A stretch of 64,000 bases of DNA from Prunella strophiata. Lineage: Eukaryota > Chordata > Aves > Passeriformes > Prunellidae. This document shows, in pieces, positions 37,621 through 50,680 of the stretch. The notes under the pieces were generated by a model. That model was not told the DNA's origin. It made no database searches and saw nothing but the letters and a program-made list of their open reading frames with translations. The stretch covers positions 22,535,310 to 22,599,309 of the forward strand of contig JAZBQD010000015.1 in assembly GCA_036583965.1 (NCBI GenBank), read 5' to 3'. The stretch's first letter is position 1. Every line of letters begins with the position of its first letter. Both the position numbers and the translations under genes were made by a program.

Positions 37621-38879
37621 TCATGCAGTGTTCAATGTGTTTGGAATCTGGTCTGAATGCATTTTACAACGTGTTTATGTTTTGTTATGTGCATAATTTC
37701 GTTTTTGCTTTACAGACATGAAATCCAATATTGCCAGATGGAGAAATCTCTCTTTTCTGAGCAGTTCCTCTTGTATCAACCCTTGATACAATTCAGGAGG
37801 AATTCCCCCATACAAAATACCACCATTTCTGTTTTGCAGTCACGAATCTGTAACTACCCAAGTCACACACAATAAACAGCTCCAGCTAGAGTCCCTCCAG
37901 GCTTGACCAAAAGGCCCATGTAAGCATTGCCTTTTGGATTTAGCTAAAAGCATGCAAACATTTTCTTTCATTGCTGTCATACAATCACAGGGTGAAAACC
38001 AGACAACACCAACCCAGCAGAGAAGACTTACACAAGCTGCCAACCTCAGGCAGGACCCTGATGTTACCAGCATGACTGGTGTCTGTGTGCACAGGAACCA
38101 CAGTCAGGCATTCTTGAGAGAAAGAGCTTGACAGCATTATCTTTATGCTGATGTCTTTTCAGAGGTAACAACTCTACAATCTTATAGATACAATGGAAGA
38201 AGGTAATAAAAACAAGGAATGAGTTTCTCAATAATAAGTACATTGGTTGGCAAAGGATTAAACAGAAATTTTAATTATGCTATTGTGGGGCTTTATAAAA
38301 TCTAAAGCCACACAGAAAGAACCTGTCAAAGAGGTGATTTTCCTGTACCTTGGTTATTTTACCTTAGCAAGGACTGTGAGGTATCAGCTGAAGTCGAATC
38401 AGCTATGTAAAATCTGGAGACACCTTGGCATATGTAGAAGTTCTCCCAAAAAAGTGCTCTTTTTTGGAGCATAAAAACCATTATATAATAATTCATTCAT
38501 TAGAAGCTGGGATGAAACACACTCTTTGGAAAACATTTAAAATACAACTGATTTGATTAACAAACTTTTCCATTTTCAGTTGTTTGGTTTTGTTGCTTGT
38601 GGCTTCACATGTGCTCAACTCCCTGACTGCTCTGTTACTTTGGACTTAATTTCAAAATGAAGGTTAGAAGTAAAAGGTTAGAAAACAAGCAAAGATTGGA
38701 GGATATTTCCTGTTGAAAACTTCCTGTAAAAGACGTTGTTATGGAAATTTAGCAATTTTACTATTAAAATACACATGCCTCTATGGAAGTGCATATGAAG
38801 CAATGAAACAATGATAAGAGCTCGGTTTTTAATATACTGGGAAGATGGGCAACAGAAAGGATTCTTGCTATTGACTCCC
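37621..38879. other. Unique intergenic DNA, no gene seen
   Basis: No gene or repeat family recognised; frames of 60-80 codons are unremarkable. Confidence 0.5.
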
Positions 38880-38960
38880 ATCCCATTTCTGTTCAACACT
38901 TCAGCATGTACTTAAGGTTAAGCATGTGCTGAAGTCCCAGTGTATGAATTGGCCCTGAGC
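38880..38960. repeat. Possible ancient sauropsid interspersed repeat remnant
   Basis: The pattern ACTTCAGCATGTACTTAAG, then a second TTAAGCATGTGCTGAAG followed by TCCCA, closely follows a repeated motif I remember from old interspersed repeats shared by birds, turtles and crocodiles. The 8-bp arms CTTCAGCA (38899-38906) and TGCTGAAG (38937-38944) make an inverted repeat. Element class and true limits are not determinable here. Confidence 0.4.
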
Positions 38961-39399
38961 CACACATGCATTCAAACATCTCTCTGAACAGAGCAAACAA
39001 GCACACATTTAACTGCAGTTGCCAAACTGGGCTGATACAATTTGTCAGATTCATCAATGCCTTGGAAAAAGGGGAAAAGTAAAAGGGTAGATTTGGCAGC
39101 TGATTGTTGCTGTATCTATCTGGCTGATATTTGGGGAGGAGCTGCAATGCTCAGACATTGGTTGGTTCAGTGGGAGATGAAACTCAAGGCAGACAGAGGC
39201 AGAACAACACATGCTGGAGGCAAATACCTTAAACTTTTCAGGCCCACAACAAACTCCTAAATCAAGTGCAACCACTCAAAAGAACCTTAATAAAATTGTA
39301 GCAATCACTGTGGACAGCTCAATGAATACCTCTGTTTTGCAGGAAGCAGAGGTGCAGGGATCCAAACAAAATGCTAGGACATAGAAGGAAGGCAATGGG

Positions 39400-39448
<49 letters not shown>

Positions 39449-40384
39449 TGAAGTATTAAAGCATAACTGAACCAAGAGTGTAGAATTTCACATTCATTTC
39501 TGGTCACCCCTTCTTCTGCCAGATGGCTGATGTAGTTGAAAAGAATAATGGAAACAGAAGAAACAGAGAGATTTTAAAGGTTTGTGGCTATTCGATTATC
39601 AAAAGAAAAGAAAAAAAAGGAAAGAAAGATAATAAAATGTGACCTACTAGAGATGTAAATGATGATGGGGAAAAAAAAAACCATCATGTACCCCTTTTCA
39701 CTTTTTTGTCACTGAACAAAACAGAAAGGGGTCCTCCAGGAAACTTGCCAAAAGTTAAGCCAATAGCTTGTGTACTACCCCATTATATTGCAAGCTAATC
39801 AAGCTAAATCTTTGCTTTTTAATTATAAGCTTCTTTAACCTTTAGATCTCATTGCTCCAAAATTTGTGGAATTTGAAAAAGTAATTAAATACTACACAAT
39901 GATGTGGATACTTGGCGTAAGCCAAACTGCTTAATATAGAATTTGCTCCTGTGCTAGAAACAGATGGCTTCATATTTCTGTGCATAACCCAGCTCTTGAT
40001 AAGGGGGAAAGATTTTTTTTTTTTGGCTTGGAATAGAGTTGTTGGGTTTTTTTCCCATACTTGCTGATTGCAGTCCTATGCATCTGTCTATAAGAATCTA
40101 CCAACCAGAACCTGCCTAACAACCTGCATAACAAACTGCTGGATTGTTCAAATCCAGCATTTGCTGTATGCCTTCCTTCCTCCATGGAAAAGACTTCCCC
40201 TGGTGGGAAAAATAACTGCATTGGGCAACATTGTCTGTAGGATTTTGGCCTGTTTGTTTGCATGTTCCCTCCATGCATCAGAAAGCAGCCATGAGCCATG
40301 GAAATGTACCTAAACCCCTAAATCACTGCAGCAGGGAGACTGACCTTTCTCCACATTTCTCCTCTTGTGGTGACATGACTGACA
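38961..40384. other. Unique intergenic DNA with A-rich tracts
   Basis: Holds the A47 run (39400-39446) and a GA-rich stretch near 39600-39630. No gene recognised. Confidence 0.5.
39400..39446 (+). repeat. Poly-A run (A47)
   Basis: Forty-seven consecutive A residues. The nearest AATAAA upstream is about 110 bp away and no target duplication is evident, so retrocopy tail status is not supported. Length in the assembly may be approximate. Confidence 0.9.
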
Positions 40385-40536
40385 GCCCAGCTGAAGTGGA
40401 AACATTCAAGATCAGGCTGGATGGGGCTCTGAGCATCCTAATCTGGTTGAAGGTGTCACTGCTTACTGACAGGGGGTGAGAATGGATGATCTTAAAGGTC
40501 TCCTTCAACCCAAACTATTCTGTGATTGTATGATTC
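40385..40536 (+). mobile_element. CR1 3'-end fragment
   Basis: Plus-strand CR1 tail: AAACATTCAAGATCAGGCTGG, a CCTAATCTGGTTGAAGG segment, GGATGATCTTAAAGGTC, CTTCAACCCAAACTATTCTG, and terminal octamers (TGTGATTGTATGATTC). No coding part. Confidence 0.9.
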
Positions 40537-42300
40537 TCTTCTTTTCTTCACCTCTCTTATGCTGTGTCAGAAAAGACATCTCTGTCCTCAGACCTGCACT
40601 AAGCACAGGAAAAATTAGAGCTCTGCAAAAAACAGCTGGTATTTGGGTCCAGGTTCTCTGCTGTCCTGGCTCCACTGAACTGATGATGGTGAACAAGAGC
40701 ACCCAGAAATACCTGCCCAGCACAGAGTACCTTCCATCTCTGGTACTTTCCAAAGCTTACATCACTGATCTGCAGGACAGCCCTGAGGGCTATGCTGGCA
40801 TTGCTGCTCTACAGAGGGGTGAACAGCAAGTTTAGGTGACATGCCCAAGGGCTTGGTAGGGGGGCACTTTCAGACCAAGGGGTTGTGCAGGGAAATCCCC
40901 ACTCCAACAGTCAGAAGAAAACACCACCTCTACAAGACTGGCCAGTTTTTTTCCTAGGATTTGTAGGATATTTATGACTGCCTTTTGACATTCAGTGTGC
41001 CTGCAAGTGTCAGCTTGGAAATTTCTGAAAGAAAATAAAAGAAAAACAAGCTTCTGGAGGAATGTGTTACATTTTAAATCTTGTAAGTGGCTTCTGGCAT
41101 TGCTAAGAATTACTGGTTTTAACAAAGGATTTCTAGCAAACCCCCCTTGTTGTCATCACATGCAAGCAACCCAAAGGAAGAGCAGAGGTGAACTGCCTGA
41201 TTAATGCTGAGCTGGTTTCTTCTCACATGCAACCATCCTGTGTTTTTCAGAAGATGTTTTAAATTATTTGGTCAACCTAATTCAAATGCATATGAAAAAA
41301 ACAACTGTGAGAAGTAATAATTTTGGGGTAATGTAGAGTTATAAATGAGTCAATACTGGCTTTATACAAAAAGCAGCCTTTCTTTACAGTACTGAGTCAA
41401 ATGAAATTACTGAAGTTTCTCAGCCAGCAGTAGACAACTTGCAAAGGCTACACAGCAAATGCTGCTGATGGTATTGGTAAGGGCTGTCATCGCAGCCTCT
41501 TCAGTATACTAGGGAAAAGCAAGCTAATTCCTTACTCTGTCACAGTAGTACAGCCTACTTCCCATTCCTGCTCCTACATCCACCCCAGCAGAGCTGTGGT
41601 TTTGGTCATCATGTGCTTTCTGCTCTGGGTGCAGGAAGAAGTGAGCACAGGGCTCTGCTCACGCAGCTGCCAAAGGCACGGATGTCTTTTTGGCCCATGT
41701 CCTGCTTTGACAGAACAAACATGGAAGAGGCTTTCTGAGAGATCTTCCTTTCATATGTTTTCTCACTGGAGTTTATGTTGTCTGATGCTGTAGAAATCAC
41801 ATTGTAGAGGCAAAAGTGGAGAATGACCCCAGATATTCACATGGGAGAAACTGCATCTTTCAGATTAGAAGGAGCCCCAAATCTCTCCATGCTCAGAAAA
41901 ACATCTCCTTGCTCTTTGCTGGCCTGGCTAGCTAAGTCTGGCTTATATTTTTGATCTAGAATTTCTGGTTTTATATGACTGCCAAATTTCAAAATTACAA
42001 ACCTTTGATACTTACCTGTGCTTCGTTTTGTTCCTTACAACCCTTGAAGGCCAGATTTGAGACTTCCCCAACTCTCCCTGTGTATTCCTGTACCCCCTGG
42101 GAACCATAGCCTGCTTCTGTATCCTGTACTGTGCCATGGGCACAAAGCTTCATTACATCCCAACTCAGATCCCTGCCAGGCTTCCTCCTTCACCTTTGGT
42201 GGCTCCTGAGAGATGGCAGCTTGTGTTATTGTGTGCAGGGTGGACACACTCATTTCACCCGGGCTCGTTGCAAAGATACCAAATCTTTCAAAGTGAAAAT
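40537..42300. other. Unique intergenic DNA, no gene seen
   Basis: No repeat family or gene recognised. The 119-codon frame at 40476-40835 starts in the CR1 tail and is a chance frame. Confidence 0.5.
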
Positions 42301-42500
42301 AAATTAGCCCACAACTGCTAGGCAAAACAGGCTTGATAAATGGAAGTTTTAGTCAGCAATGTTTAAAGTGAAATCAGTAAAGTGTGCATAATGATGAATG
42401 AGTCCAGAGATTTTTATTAAATACAATAGCCTAAAGAAATGTAGGGAGCTGTTATAAATGAAGTGAATGCTGGTTTAACTAAAACAACTCTTGTTTAGAG
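42301..42500. promoter_or_regulatory. Candidate conserved non-coding element (weak)
   Basis: Complex AT-rich sequence with repeated GATAAAT, TAAATG and ATGATGAATGAGTC (AP-1-like) words. No repeat or frame. Texture-based only. Confidence 0.15.
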
Positions 42501-42532
42501 AAAAATGTTGGGATTTATTATCCTATTAGTTG

Positions 42533-42572
42533 CTTTTTTTCTTCCCCCCCCCCCTTTTTTTTTTTTTTTTTT
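42533..42572 (+). repeat. Homopolymeric pyrimidine tract (T7..C11 T18)
   Basis: Forty pyrimidines in a row, including C11 followed directly by T18. Prone to length error in sequencing and to triplex formation. Confidence 0.9.
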
Positions 42573-45500
42573 GTAAGGAGCAGCTCTCAGGGTGTCCCGG
42601 GCAGAAAGTCAAATTCTCCATTTACCCGAGATGTTTAAAAAACATCCTCTTGAAAGTTGAAACTACTGAGTTTTTGATGGGACAACATAAATATATTTGA
42701 ACTGTTGTCAGTACAAACTAGGCATCCTGAAAAGTGTAGTACATCTCCACTGAACATAATATTATTAATGTCTTTGAAACAACTCAGCATTTATTTTGAA
42801 ATAGCAAAGAGGTTTGACTCACTTCCAAAAGGAGCTGTAATCCAAAAGTGTCTCCTATTATAATATTTTAAATGACTGGATGTACAGAAAGAAAAACACA
42901 GCATTTTTGGAGGCTCAGCTGATTGAAAAATTAGTTTGAAAATGTCTGCTGGGAACCAGTTTGCATTGCATTGCTGCTCAGACTTGATGCCCTTACCTCA
43001 TTCTCAGATTAACGAGGTTGGGGTTTACCAACCCTTCAGCCAAAATACCAGTCTAGCCTGGAGGATGGGTTACAATGCATTTTGTGGGACTGCATGTTCT
43101 GATCTGCTATCTTACTCCTTTGTAGTGATCAGAAATATCCCAGAGACCCTGCTGCAGTCAGCTCCTGATGCTTCTGGCCCTACTGGACCTGTTCTCATCC
43201 TGATTAGAGTCAGCCATGCTGGAGAAAGGAAGAAGAAATGTCTGAAGCATGGAAGTGTCCAGCTACCTCCAACTTTTCAGTTGATGTTTTAGGAAACAGG
43301 ACGGACAGAGGCAAGCTAATCTAGATCTAGATTAGATTATGCTCTCTGTTTTTTTAATCTTCCACTCCTCTCTTCCCTCCCAGGCTAATATGAAGTCTTG
43401 CTATTGAAATAATATGCTTTTATAAATTTTCCCAGTCACCCAAAACTTCAGAGTTCATTGCTTCACAATGCTGGATTCTGCTGTGCATTTTGAACAGCTG
43501 AGTGTCAGATGGTTAAATAACTCTCAGATGGTTAAAAATGGGTTTTGGTCTGGTGTCAAACTATTGCCAGTTTGCTTTCATCATAGTGAGTGCTGTGAAA
43601 TATGACTTACTAATGCTATAGAAAAAGAAAGGAAAACAATTCAAAAATTCAGAGGTAGATGACTAAATAAGGCTTGCAATGGGAGAACAGCTCTCTGTCC
43701 TTTTAGGTTCTCTGTCGTTTTAGCTCTAAAATATGTCTGGGAAAACTCCTGACTTAAGAGTAATTTAGATGGCTTTTGAACAGACAATTCTGAGAGAAAA
43801 TTTAGCTGGCAAGAGTGGAACCTAGTTTTTTGGTTCAGTCTTATTTCCTTAAAGATATAAGAAGTCTCCAAAAATCAACGAACATGAGAAAGTCAAGTGC
43901 AGCAAGAAAAAAAATTCAATTTCTTCTTCTGGTGCTGCTTTTTCTGGTCACCTTGTGACTGATAAAGTGCTCAGCATTGGTGATTCATTGATAAACCTGA
44001 GTTCAGGAAGAAGCTTGTGTGCCAAGGGTTGCCTGGGGACTGCTGAAGCAGGGAGGTGGAAATGGGTGAGGATCAGAGCAGTGGAAACCCCTCAGTGTCC
44101 TGGTGGACTGGAGAGCTGACAGGGCTCTGGGTCAAGCCTCTCCTGCACTTTTGTGCTCCCAGAGGCAAACAGTGACCAACAGGATGTGTGCATGTATGAG
44201 CTTTCAACCATTAGCACTATCTAATTAAACACCTTATTGCTTTAAATGAAAATCTTCTATGCAGCAATCATGTTTATCCTTGAAAACTCTATGCATCCCA
44301 TCTGACTTCTGTTCTCCAAGATTAGCTCATATTTAAACTGGTGGACCAGCTAGATCTTGGCTTTCTCCCACCCCTGCATCAACTGAAGACCTGGATTCTC
44401 CCCAGTCACAGGATGCAGAAATGAAAGTAGGTTCATGGGCAGAATGGAACAGTGACAGAACTGGCCAGGCTGCACTTCTGGACTCTGCTGGGTCAGAAGG
44501 AATATCTTTCCCTCAATCCCTCAATTCAGGCAGACTTAGGAAGCTGTTTCCTTGCATTCCCTGCAAGGTCTCCACAGCCTGGGCAGCATATCCCAATGCT
44601 TCCCTGGGAGGAAACAGGATGGACTGATGCCTGTGCCAGAAGAATGGTTCACGTGGAGCTCACCAACTAGAAACTGTCTAAGCTGGATTTTGCAGCTAAG
44701 CACATTCACTTTTCAGTAATCTCTCCTTAAAAGTGTACAGATACATAGAAGAGACTTAAGGCAGAACCCAAAGAGATCAATTGCATCTCCAAAAAGGACT
44801 TTAGTAGATGCTCAACTGACTTCAGATATCCACCAAATGAGAAGGATGGCAAGCCTAGGACTGTTCTTCTGGAGATAGCCACCTAAGACTGAATGAGCCC
44901 TAACTTCTCATACTTGACCCAAGAACTGTCTAAGCTTTTTAAATTGTGGCACTAGAGAAAATACAACACTTTGTATGGCCATAAGCTGGAAATCAACAAC
45001 CAGCTAATACAGTAAAACTAGTATTTAACTCTGTCCAGACTGGGTCACCTGTCTTTTCTTTATTCTCTTGGAAGCTGGAGAGAGAGACCCCAAAATATTT
45101 AATCTGTGACAATTCCTCCTAGAGCCAGCCCTTGCTGCAGCTGCCGGCTCTACAGGGCTGCTGTGAGCTGGCCCAGATCTGCACAGGCACCTGCAATTCC
45201 TGCTGAGTTTTCATTCCTGCCAGGCTCCAGCTGCTGTGAGGAGTAATTCCCATAATCCAGCACATCAGGACTATTAGCTCCAAGGTAAGCAGGTCAGAAG
45301 CTTGGGTTTCTGCAGCACTGCTGACATATGACCCTTTTGGAGCAATAACCCTTGGCTCGAGGCCCGTGACTCAAGCTGTGCCTCATGCATCTGGCACATG
45401 TGCTGGCCACTGAGGGTGCCTTGCTAGTCAAGGCTGGTGCTCACACTTGCAAGGCCTCTCAGGTGGCAAGATCCATCTTCATTTTCCTGCCAGGCAGGAG

Positions 45501-46839
45501 GGGAGATTGGCAGAAGAATTATCTTCTTCTACTCTGGTTTGACTGCCAAGGAGAGGTGCAAACCTCGTGGCAGAAAGTTTTGCTCTTCTTCCTCAGGGAA
45601 TTAAGAGAGGAGGTGAATAAGCCAGCCTGAAAAGAGGAATATTTGTCCTGGACAGGAGACACTAGTAGAAATACAAGGCCAATAAAATTAAACACTTGTC
45701 TTGTGCACAAAGTCTAGGAGTTTTCTTCCTTTCACACATGGCATCTGCACAGGAATAACAAAATGTAGTCCCTTTCACCCTATGCAGATTAATGGAATTT
45801 ACTAGCTAACAGCTGGGGTTTTTTTTTTTATTTTTCATTGACATTGGTATCAAAGTGTGATCTGAAATGAAAGAAATAACCACATGTGTAAGAGTCTCAG
45901 CAGGTCATAGCAGCATGGGGGACCCTGAGCACCCTACCTCCTGAAAAGTGTCACCAGTCTCATTTAGAGATAGGGATACAGAGGTGGGCCAGAGTGCAGC
46001 CTCTGTTTTCAGCCTGGGATCCTGCAAACTCTGGTGTCTTCTGCTTATGGCCTGGCACAGGCAGGAGTTCACTGGGACTCAGCAGGGCCATTGGACCTGA
46101 GTGTCAGAGCCATGGATGGCTCAGCTGGGCAGACCTGGTCAGGGCTGGGAAAGACAGCTCGTTTTTCATGTGGGTCCTCAGCCCTAGGACAGTCCTAGGT
46201 GGACTGTGCCCCGGAGCAGCCTCAAGGCAACCAACCAACCAGGTTTTATCAAAGTGAATTTTCATTAAGTTAAACATTTTGGTTAAAGTTTGGTTAAACA
46301 AATTCTGTCTCAAAACCAGTCAAACCCACGAACAATATTTTACAGCCAATATCTTAGTTCTCTTAAATCAACAGGGTACACAGGCATTTTCATATAGGTG
46401 AAATTAGGGAATTTAGGAAGAAGTTCTTCCTGCCATGGTCACTGTTGTAAATGCCTGCTGGGAACAGCCTGACATTGCTGGGAATGAGAGAGTCCTGAAG
46501 AACCAGCTTTAGGAAGAGATATGAGAATCCAGCAATGCTAGATCAGTGTGCAATTTCAGGATTGACTTCTTCTATTTAAGACTAAATGAAAAGAATACTA
46601 TTTCTTACTTTGGAAATATGCATTCTCAAATAATTCCCAGTCCACCTATTAGGAGCTCAACCCATTAGTTGTCTACATGTTTCTACATTCTTCTGGCAAG
46701 CTTTAGACATCTCTGATCAAGACAAACTCTTAGTGAAAATTTGCCAAAGTTGTGTGTCTGTAATAATATCACTTCATTGGCAGTGGGGATTAGTACATAT
46801 GGCAAAGTTCAAAGATTTGGCAAAGCAAGCTCACCTTCA
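42573..46839. other. Unique intergenic DNA, no gene seen
   Basis: No repeat family or gene recognised over about 4.3 kb. Contains a 20-bp palindrome at 43316-43335 and a GC-richer patch at 45.1-45.6 kb with meaningless short frames. Confidence 0.5.
43316..43335. repeat. 20-bp perfect palindrome with TAAT arms
   Basis: Perfect 20-bp palindrome centred on AGATCT with TAAT and ATTA near the two ends, giving a symmetric pair of homeodomain core sites. The flanking sequence adds another GATTAGATTAT word. Confidence 0.8.
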
Positions 46840-47230
46840 AAGAGAGTGTTCTGTGTTACTGGAAAATGAATTCTGTTTGACTGCTGCTAAGTGTTGAGGC
46901 TTTTTTCTTACAGCAATAAAAATGAATCCAATTAGGAGCGAAGAAATGCATTTTCAAATACAATAATAAACAAATGTTTATGGGATATCTAACTCTTATA
47001 GATTAAATTACAAGGTTAAAGGAACCCAAGGCAAAATGGCTGTTAATTCAGCTAAACTGGAGTCCATGCTGCCCTGGGACTGATTCTTCCATCAAATTAA
47101 TTCCTGATGTTCCATCTGTTAAATTTGACTTTTCTGAAATTTGTATTTTTTCTCGAACTGCACATCCACTCAGATGAAAGCTCCGTCTTTGGTGTATCTG
47201 AACTGCAGCTAAAATGGTTCAGAAGAACAA
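46840..47230. promoter_or_regulatory. Candidate conserved non-coding element
   Basis: The best of the texture-based candidates. It has CCAATTAGG, CAATAATAAACAAATG (forkhead/homeodomain-like) and TCAAATTAATTCC words, no repeats, and no open frame from 46.3 to 47.2 kb. A polypyrimidine-ACAG at 46907-46913 resembles a splice acceptor, but no open exon follows. Confidence 0.25.
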
Positions 47231-50200
47231 TACCAAAACTGGAATGCCAATCTGAAAGTTAGGAAACACTAGAATTGAAGTTGCTTCTGTATTGATGATC
47301 TGCCCTGTGTTTGTACATATTCTGTAAGCTCGTGTACACAGCTGCATACCCATTTTTCTGATGAATCCTTGCTTGTGCTGTGCAACCATGACACAGGTGG
47401 AGAGGCTGAAGTCTTGCCTGCTCACATGCAAGTTCTGCAATACAGGGTGGATGCAGGTCCTCCTCCTCCCATCACCACCAACATCTGGAGCCTTGCCTCT
47501 GCTCTAGCAGCAAGGCACAGCAGACACACTTGCCTGTGCCTGGAGCAGACCCGGGGGGGATGCTCTGGTCTGCAGTGGGTGATAAAGAGGCCCAAGGGAG
47601 GACCAAGACACCTTTTCTTGCTGACATCAAATCTGTGCCTGTTACTAGCCTAAACACCGACATTGCTGACTAAATCACACATAGGATCAAAAGGTGTTTT
47701 GCAGGATGATTCAGGGCACTTTGTTCAGGGATGCCTCCCTCTATTAACTTTAAAATATTGAATCATCCTGGTGTCAGCTAAGGGATAACTTGTGGGATGC
47801 AGGGCAGTTCAGAGTCAGCAACCAGACAGAAGTCCATCCTCAGACAGGCAAATCCTGCTCTACATGGGACACACACACACCTATGTGGAGCAAAGCAGAA
47901 GTCTCCTCTGCCAGAATTATAGCACCCAACAGAAATCTGGGACCAAGGACTGGTGGTATGCCTCAGTGGTCATGCAGAGTCAGCTTCTTCAAGCTCATAG
48001 CATCCACAAATCCAAAGTGGTCACAAGTTCTCTACTACAGAGACCTTCAGTAACTTTTACATTTATTTATTTGAAGCAGGCCATGTCTCTTCTTGATTCA
48101 GCAGTTGTTTTTCCATTCTTGTTGGCTAGATTCCTTTCTTTAGCTTTCCAAGGGGGGTCTCTCTACCTTTTCTTGTCTCCTAGTGTTTTGAATAACTACA
48201 GGAAAAAAAAAATTAGTAATAATTCTTTCAGAAGTGGAATGCAAGTATGGGTTACTTGCACTAATAGTTGATCATGTTTACTGCAAGATACTTGGTGTAC
48301 AGTGCCACTGATCCCACTTTATTTTAATGCTGTCACTGTTAGCCATCTATTCTGAGAAGGTAATCTAGACATTTCCTACTTGTGCACAGTAATACCAGCT
48401 ATTTAGTAGCTGGGAGATCTTTCCAAAACAGCGATTACACAATTCAAACACTAGCAATTCCTGAATCAAAACAAAGAATGATTGCAGGGTTCTTTTGCCT
48501 GAATTGAATATACATTGCACACTGTGGTTTAGAAACAGCTGTTGGCTAAGTTGTATACAGTAAAGATACACAGAACACATGGCACTGTCATTTGCATATA
48601 GTATGTCACTGCTGTATTAAAAGTGGAGAAAGGTCAAAAAAACCTTGAAAAGACAGCAGAACATAAGCTGGCACATGTAAATCATGGAGAGCACTGTGGT
48701 AACAGTAAGCACTAACAAAATGGACAAAATTAGAAAGGGCACTTGCAGTAAGTTTTCAGTAATCTATCAAAGAGCTGGTAGCTGTGCTCTCACTAGGGAG
48801 TTGTTAAAATGGCCTCGAAGGGGGATATATAGCCCTTGTATATTCTTTATCCACTATGGTGTATGCAGAAAGTTCAAACAGTAGTTCAGGTTCCTTCCCA
48901 TTCCCCTCATTTTACATACACATCTGGCCTGATAATGTCTATTTTAACTATCACCAGAAATTTCTTGTTTGCAGAAGCCATGGATCACAATCCCTACATG
49001 GCAGAGAGTCCCAAAAGATCTAGCACATGCCTCAGAGGTCTTAGGGAATGTTGAAATGCAGGAATGATTCACAAGTAAGAGATGAGAACCAACCGCCCAT
49101 ATTTGTGTTTCTAGATGAGGCTGGGCTTGATGCACCTCCTCATTCTGTGCAGCCTTTGCACAGCTGGCTGGAGCAGCTCCCACTGACTCACCTCCCCCAG
49201 CAACCAGGGATCTGTGTCCCTGTGTCCTTGGTCTCAGCACAGTTGTGCTGATGGCCACAGGGTTTGTCCTCAGTTGGAAGTGTAGAGTCAAACTCAGGAG
49301 CCACATACTCATGGGTAGACGGTGTTGGAACCTTGCCAAGGCATATAACTCAAACAGTTATGAAACTGGTCTGATTTAAAAAAAGAAAAAATTTGTTTTT
49401 CTTGGTTTTCTGGTGTGCAGGCTGTGGTGATTCACTTTTAGAGCTCTTTTTCTACCATATTGATACTATGTTTTTCCTCTAAGCAAAGACTGAGATTCTT
49501 CTACTACCTCTGATTTCAGAGCTTAGGCATTTGTGAAAAATACCACCTCCTCTGAAGTCATGAGGGTTTTCAGTATTTCTGTACCAAGTATTGCATTTTC
49601 AGGAGCTGGGGGAAGAGTGCACAACTCCATATCTGGTCACCAAAAGACATTTGTAAAGCTTTGCCATACATGGTAGTTAAAATTGCTTAAGATTGTGTCT
49701 GTAGAGATCAGGTGTGGTGTGACTGCTGACTTCTTTCTGTGACAAGATGGTTTGTACCCTTGACTCACAGTATGAAATGCAGCCCCTCTTACTCCTCTAG
49801 GCTCTGTATGCAGCTGGCTGCTGCAAAGCATGATCCAGCATCACTGCTTAGGGAGCAGCTTTAAAACTGACTTTCTTAGCAAAAAGCTGCCAGGAGTTGG
49901 CTGGGAAGAAAAGGGAAGGGTAGGTGTGTGTCACAAACTGGCCCCATTCACGTGGCTGTAAGGAGGAGCCAGCTGCCATCCTGAGTCTCCCACAGGAAGG
50001 TGTTATAACCTGGGTTTTGGAGCTGGCAGGGATCCCTTTCCCCTGCCAGTGCCTGGGGAGGTGGGCCATGCCATGTCAATATGAAGGCATGCAACCCTTG
50101 TTTTGTTTCACATAAACAGTCCTTTACATGATTTACAATATGATTTCCCCTCATTTTTTGCAGAAAATTCTCTAAGCAGTATAGCACCATCAGAGTCACA

Positions 50201-50680
50201 TTTCACACTCCATTGAGTTCCTGCTGGTTCAGAGGACCCAGTTCTGAAGCTCAGACATTCATGTCCCTCTCCAACTCCCAAAACTCTTTTATTCCCTGAT
50301 CTTGTTCACCATGGCTCTCCACAGCCTGAGTAGGTTTCCTGCTCATGAGACCTGTGTCTCACATAGTTGCTGCTCCTTATCCACTGCTTGGGGTGGGAGT
50401 CCTCCCTTCTGAGCAGTTTGTCACAGTCAATGAGCATTAGGAGATGGTCAAGAGATTTGAACTATCCCAGATATCTGGGGATATTATTTGCATAAGATTT
50501 TCTTGGACTTGGCAAAGAGGAGCAGTCCTGGACACTCATAGAAGTGGATGTTTTGGCACCTAGGAATCCTGATTTATTCCAAATAAGGCATGTATGAACT
50601 TCAGGCATCTCTAGGACTGTGCAGAAGGTGAGTAATCTTGGCTGATCATCCTACTGAAATACAGAGCCACACATTCAGAG
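47231..50680. other. Unique intergenic DNA, no gene seen
   Basis: The longest frame, plus 47792-48271 (159 codons), has no recognisable content and is overlapped by another frame. An octamer ATTTGCAT lies at 48590-48597. No transposon recognised. Confidence 0.5.

Noticed and set aside
40060..40165. Possible tRNA-like B box (GTTCAAATCC)
   Set aside because: No A box at the right distance and no acceptor or anticodon stem could be paired.
46905..46915. Splice-acceptor-like polypyrimidine plus ACAG
   Set aside because: No open exon follows and no matching donor or conserved peptide was found.
47792..48271. 159-codon plus-strand frame
   Set aside because: Unrecognised sequence overlapping another frame on the same strand; no gene-like context.
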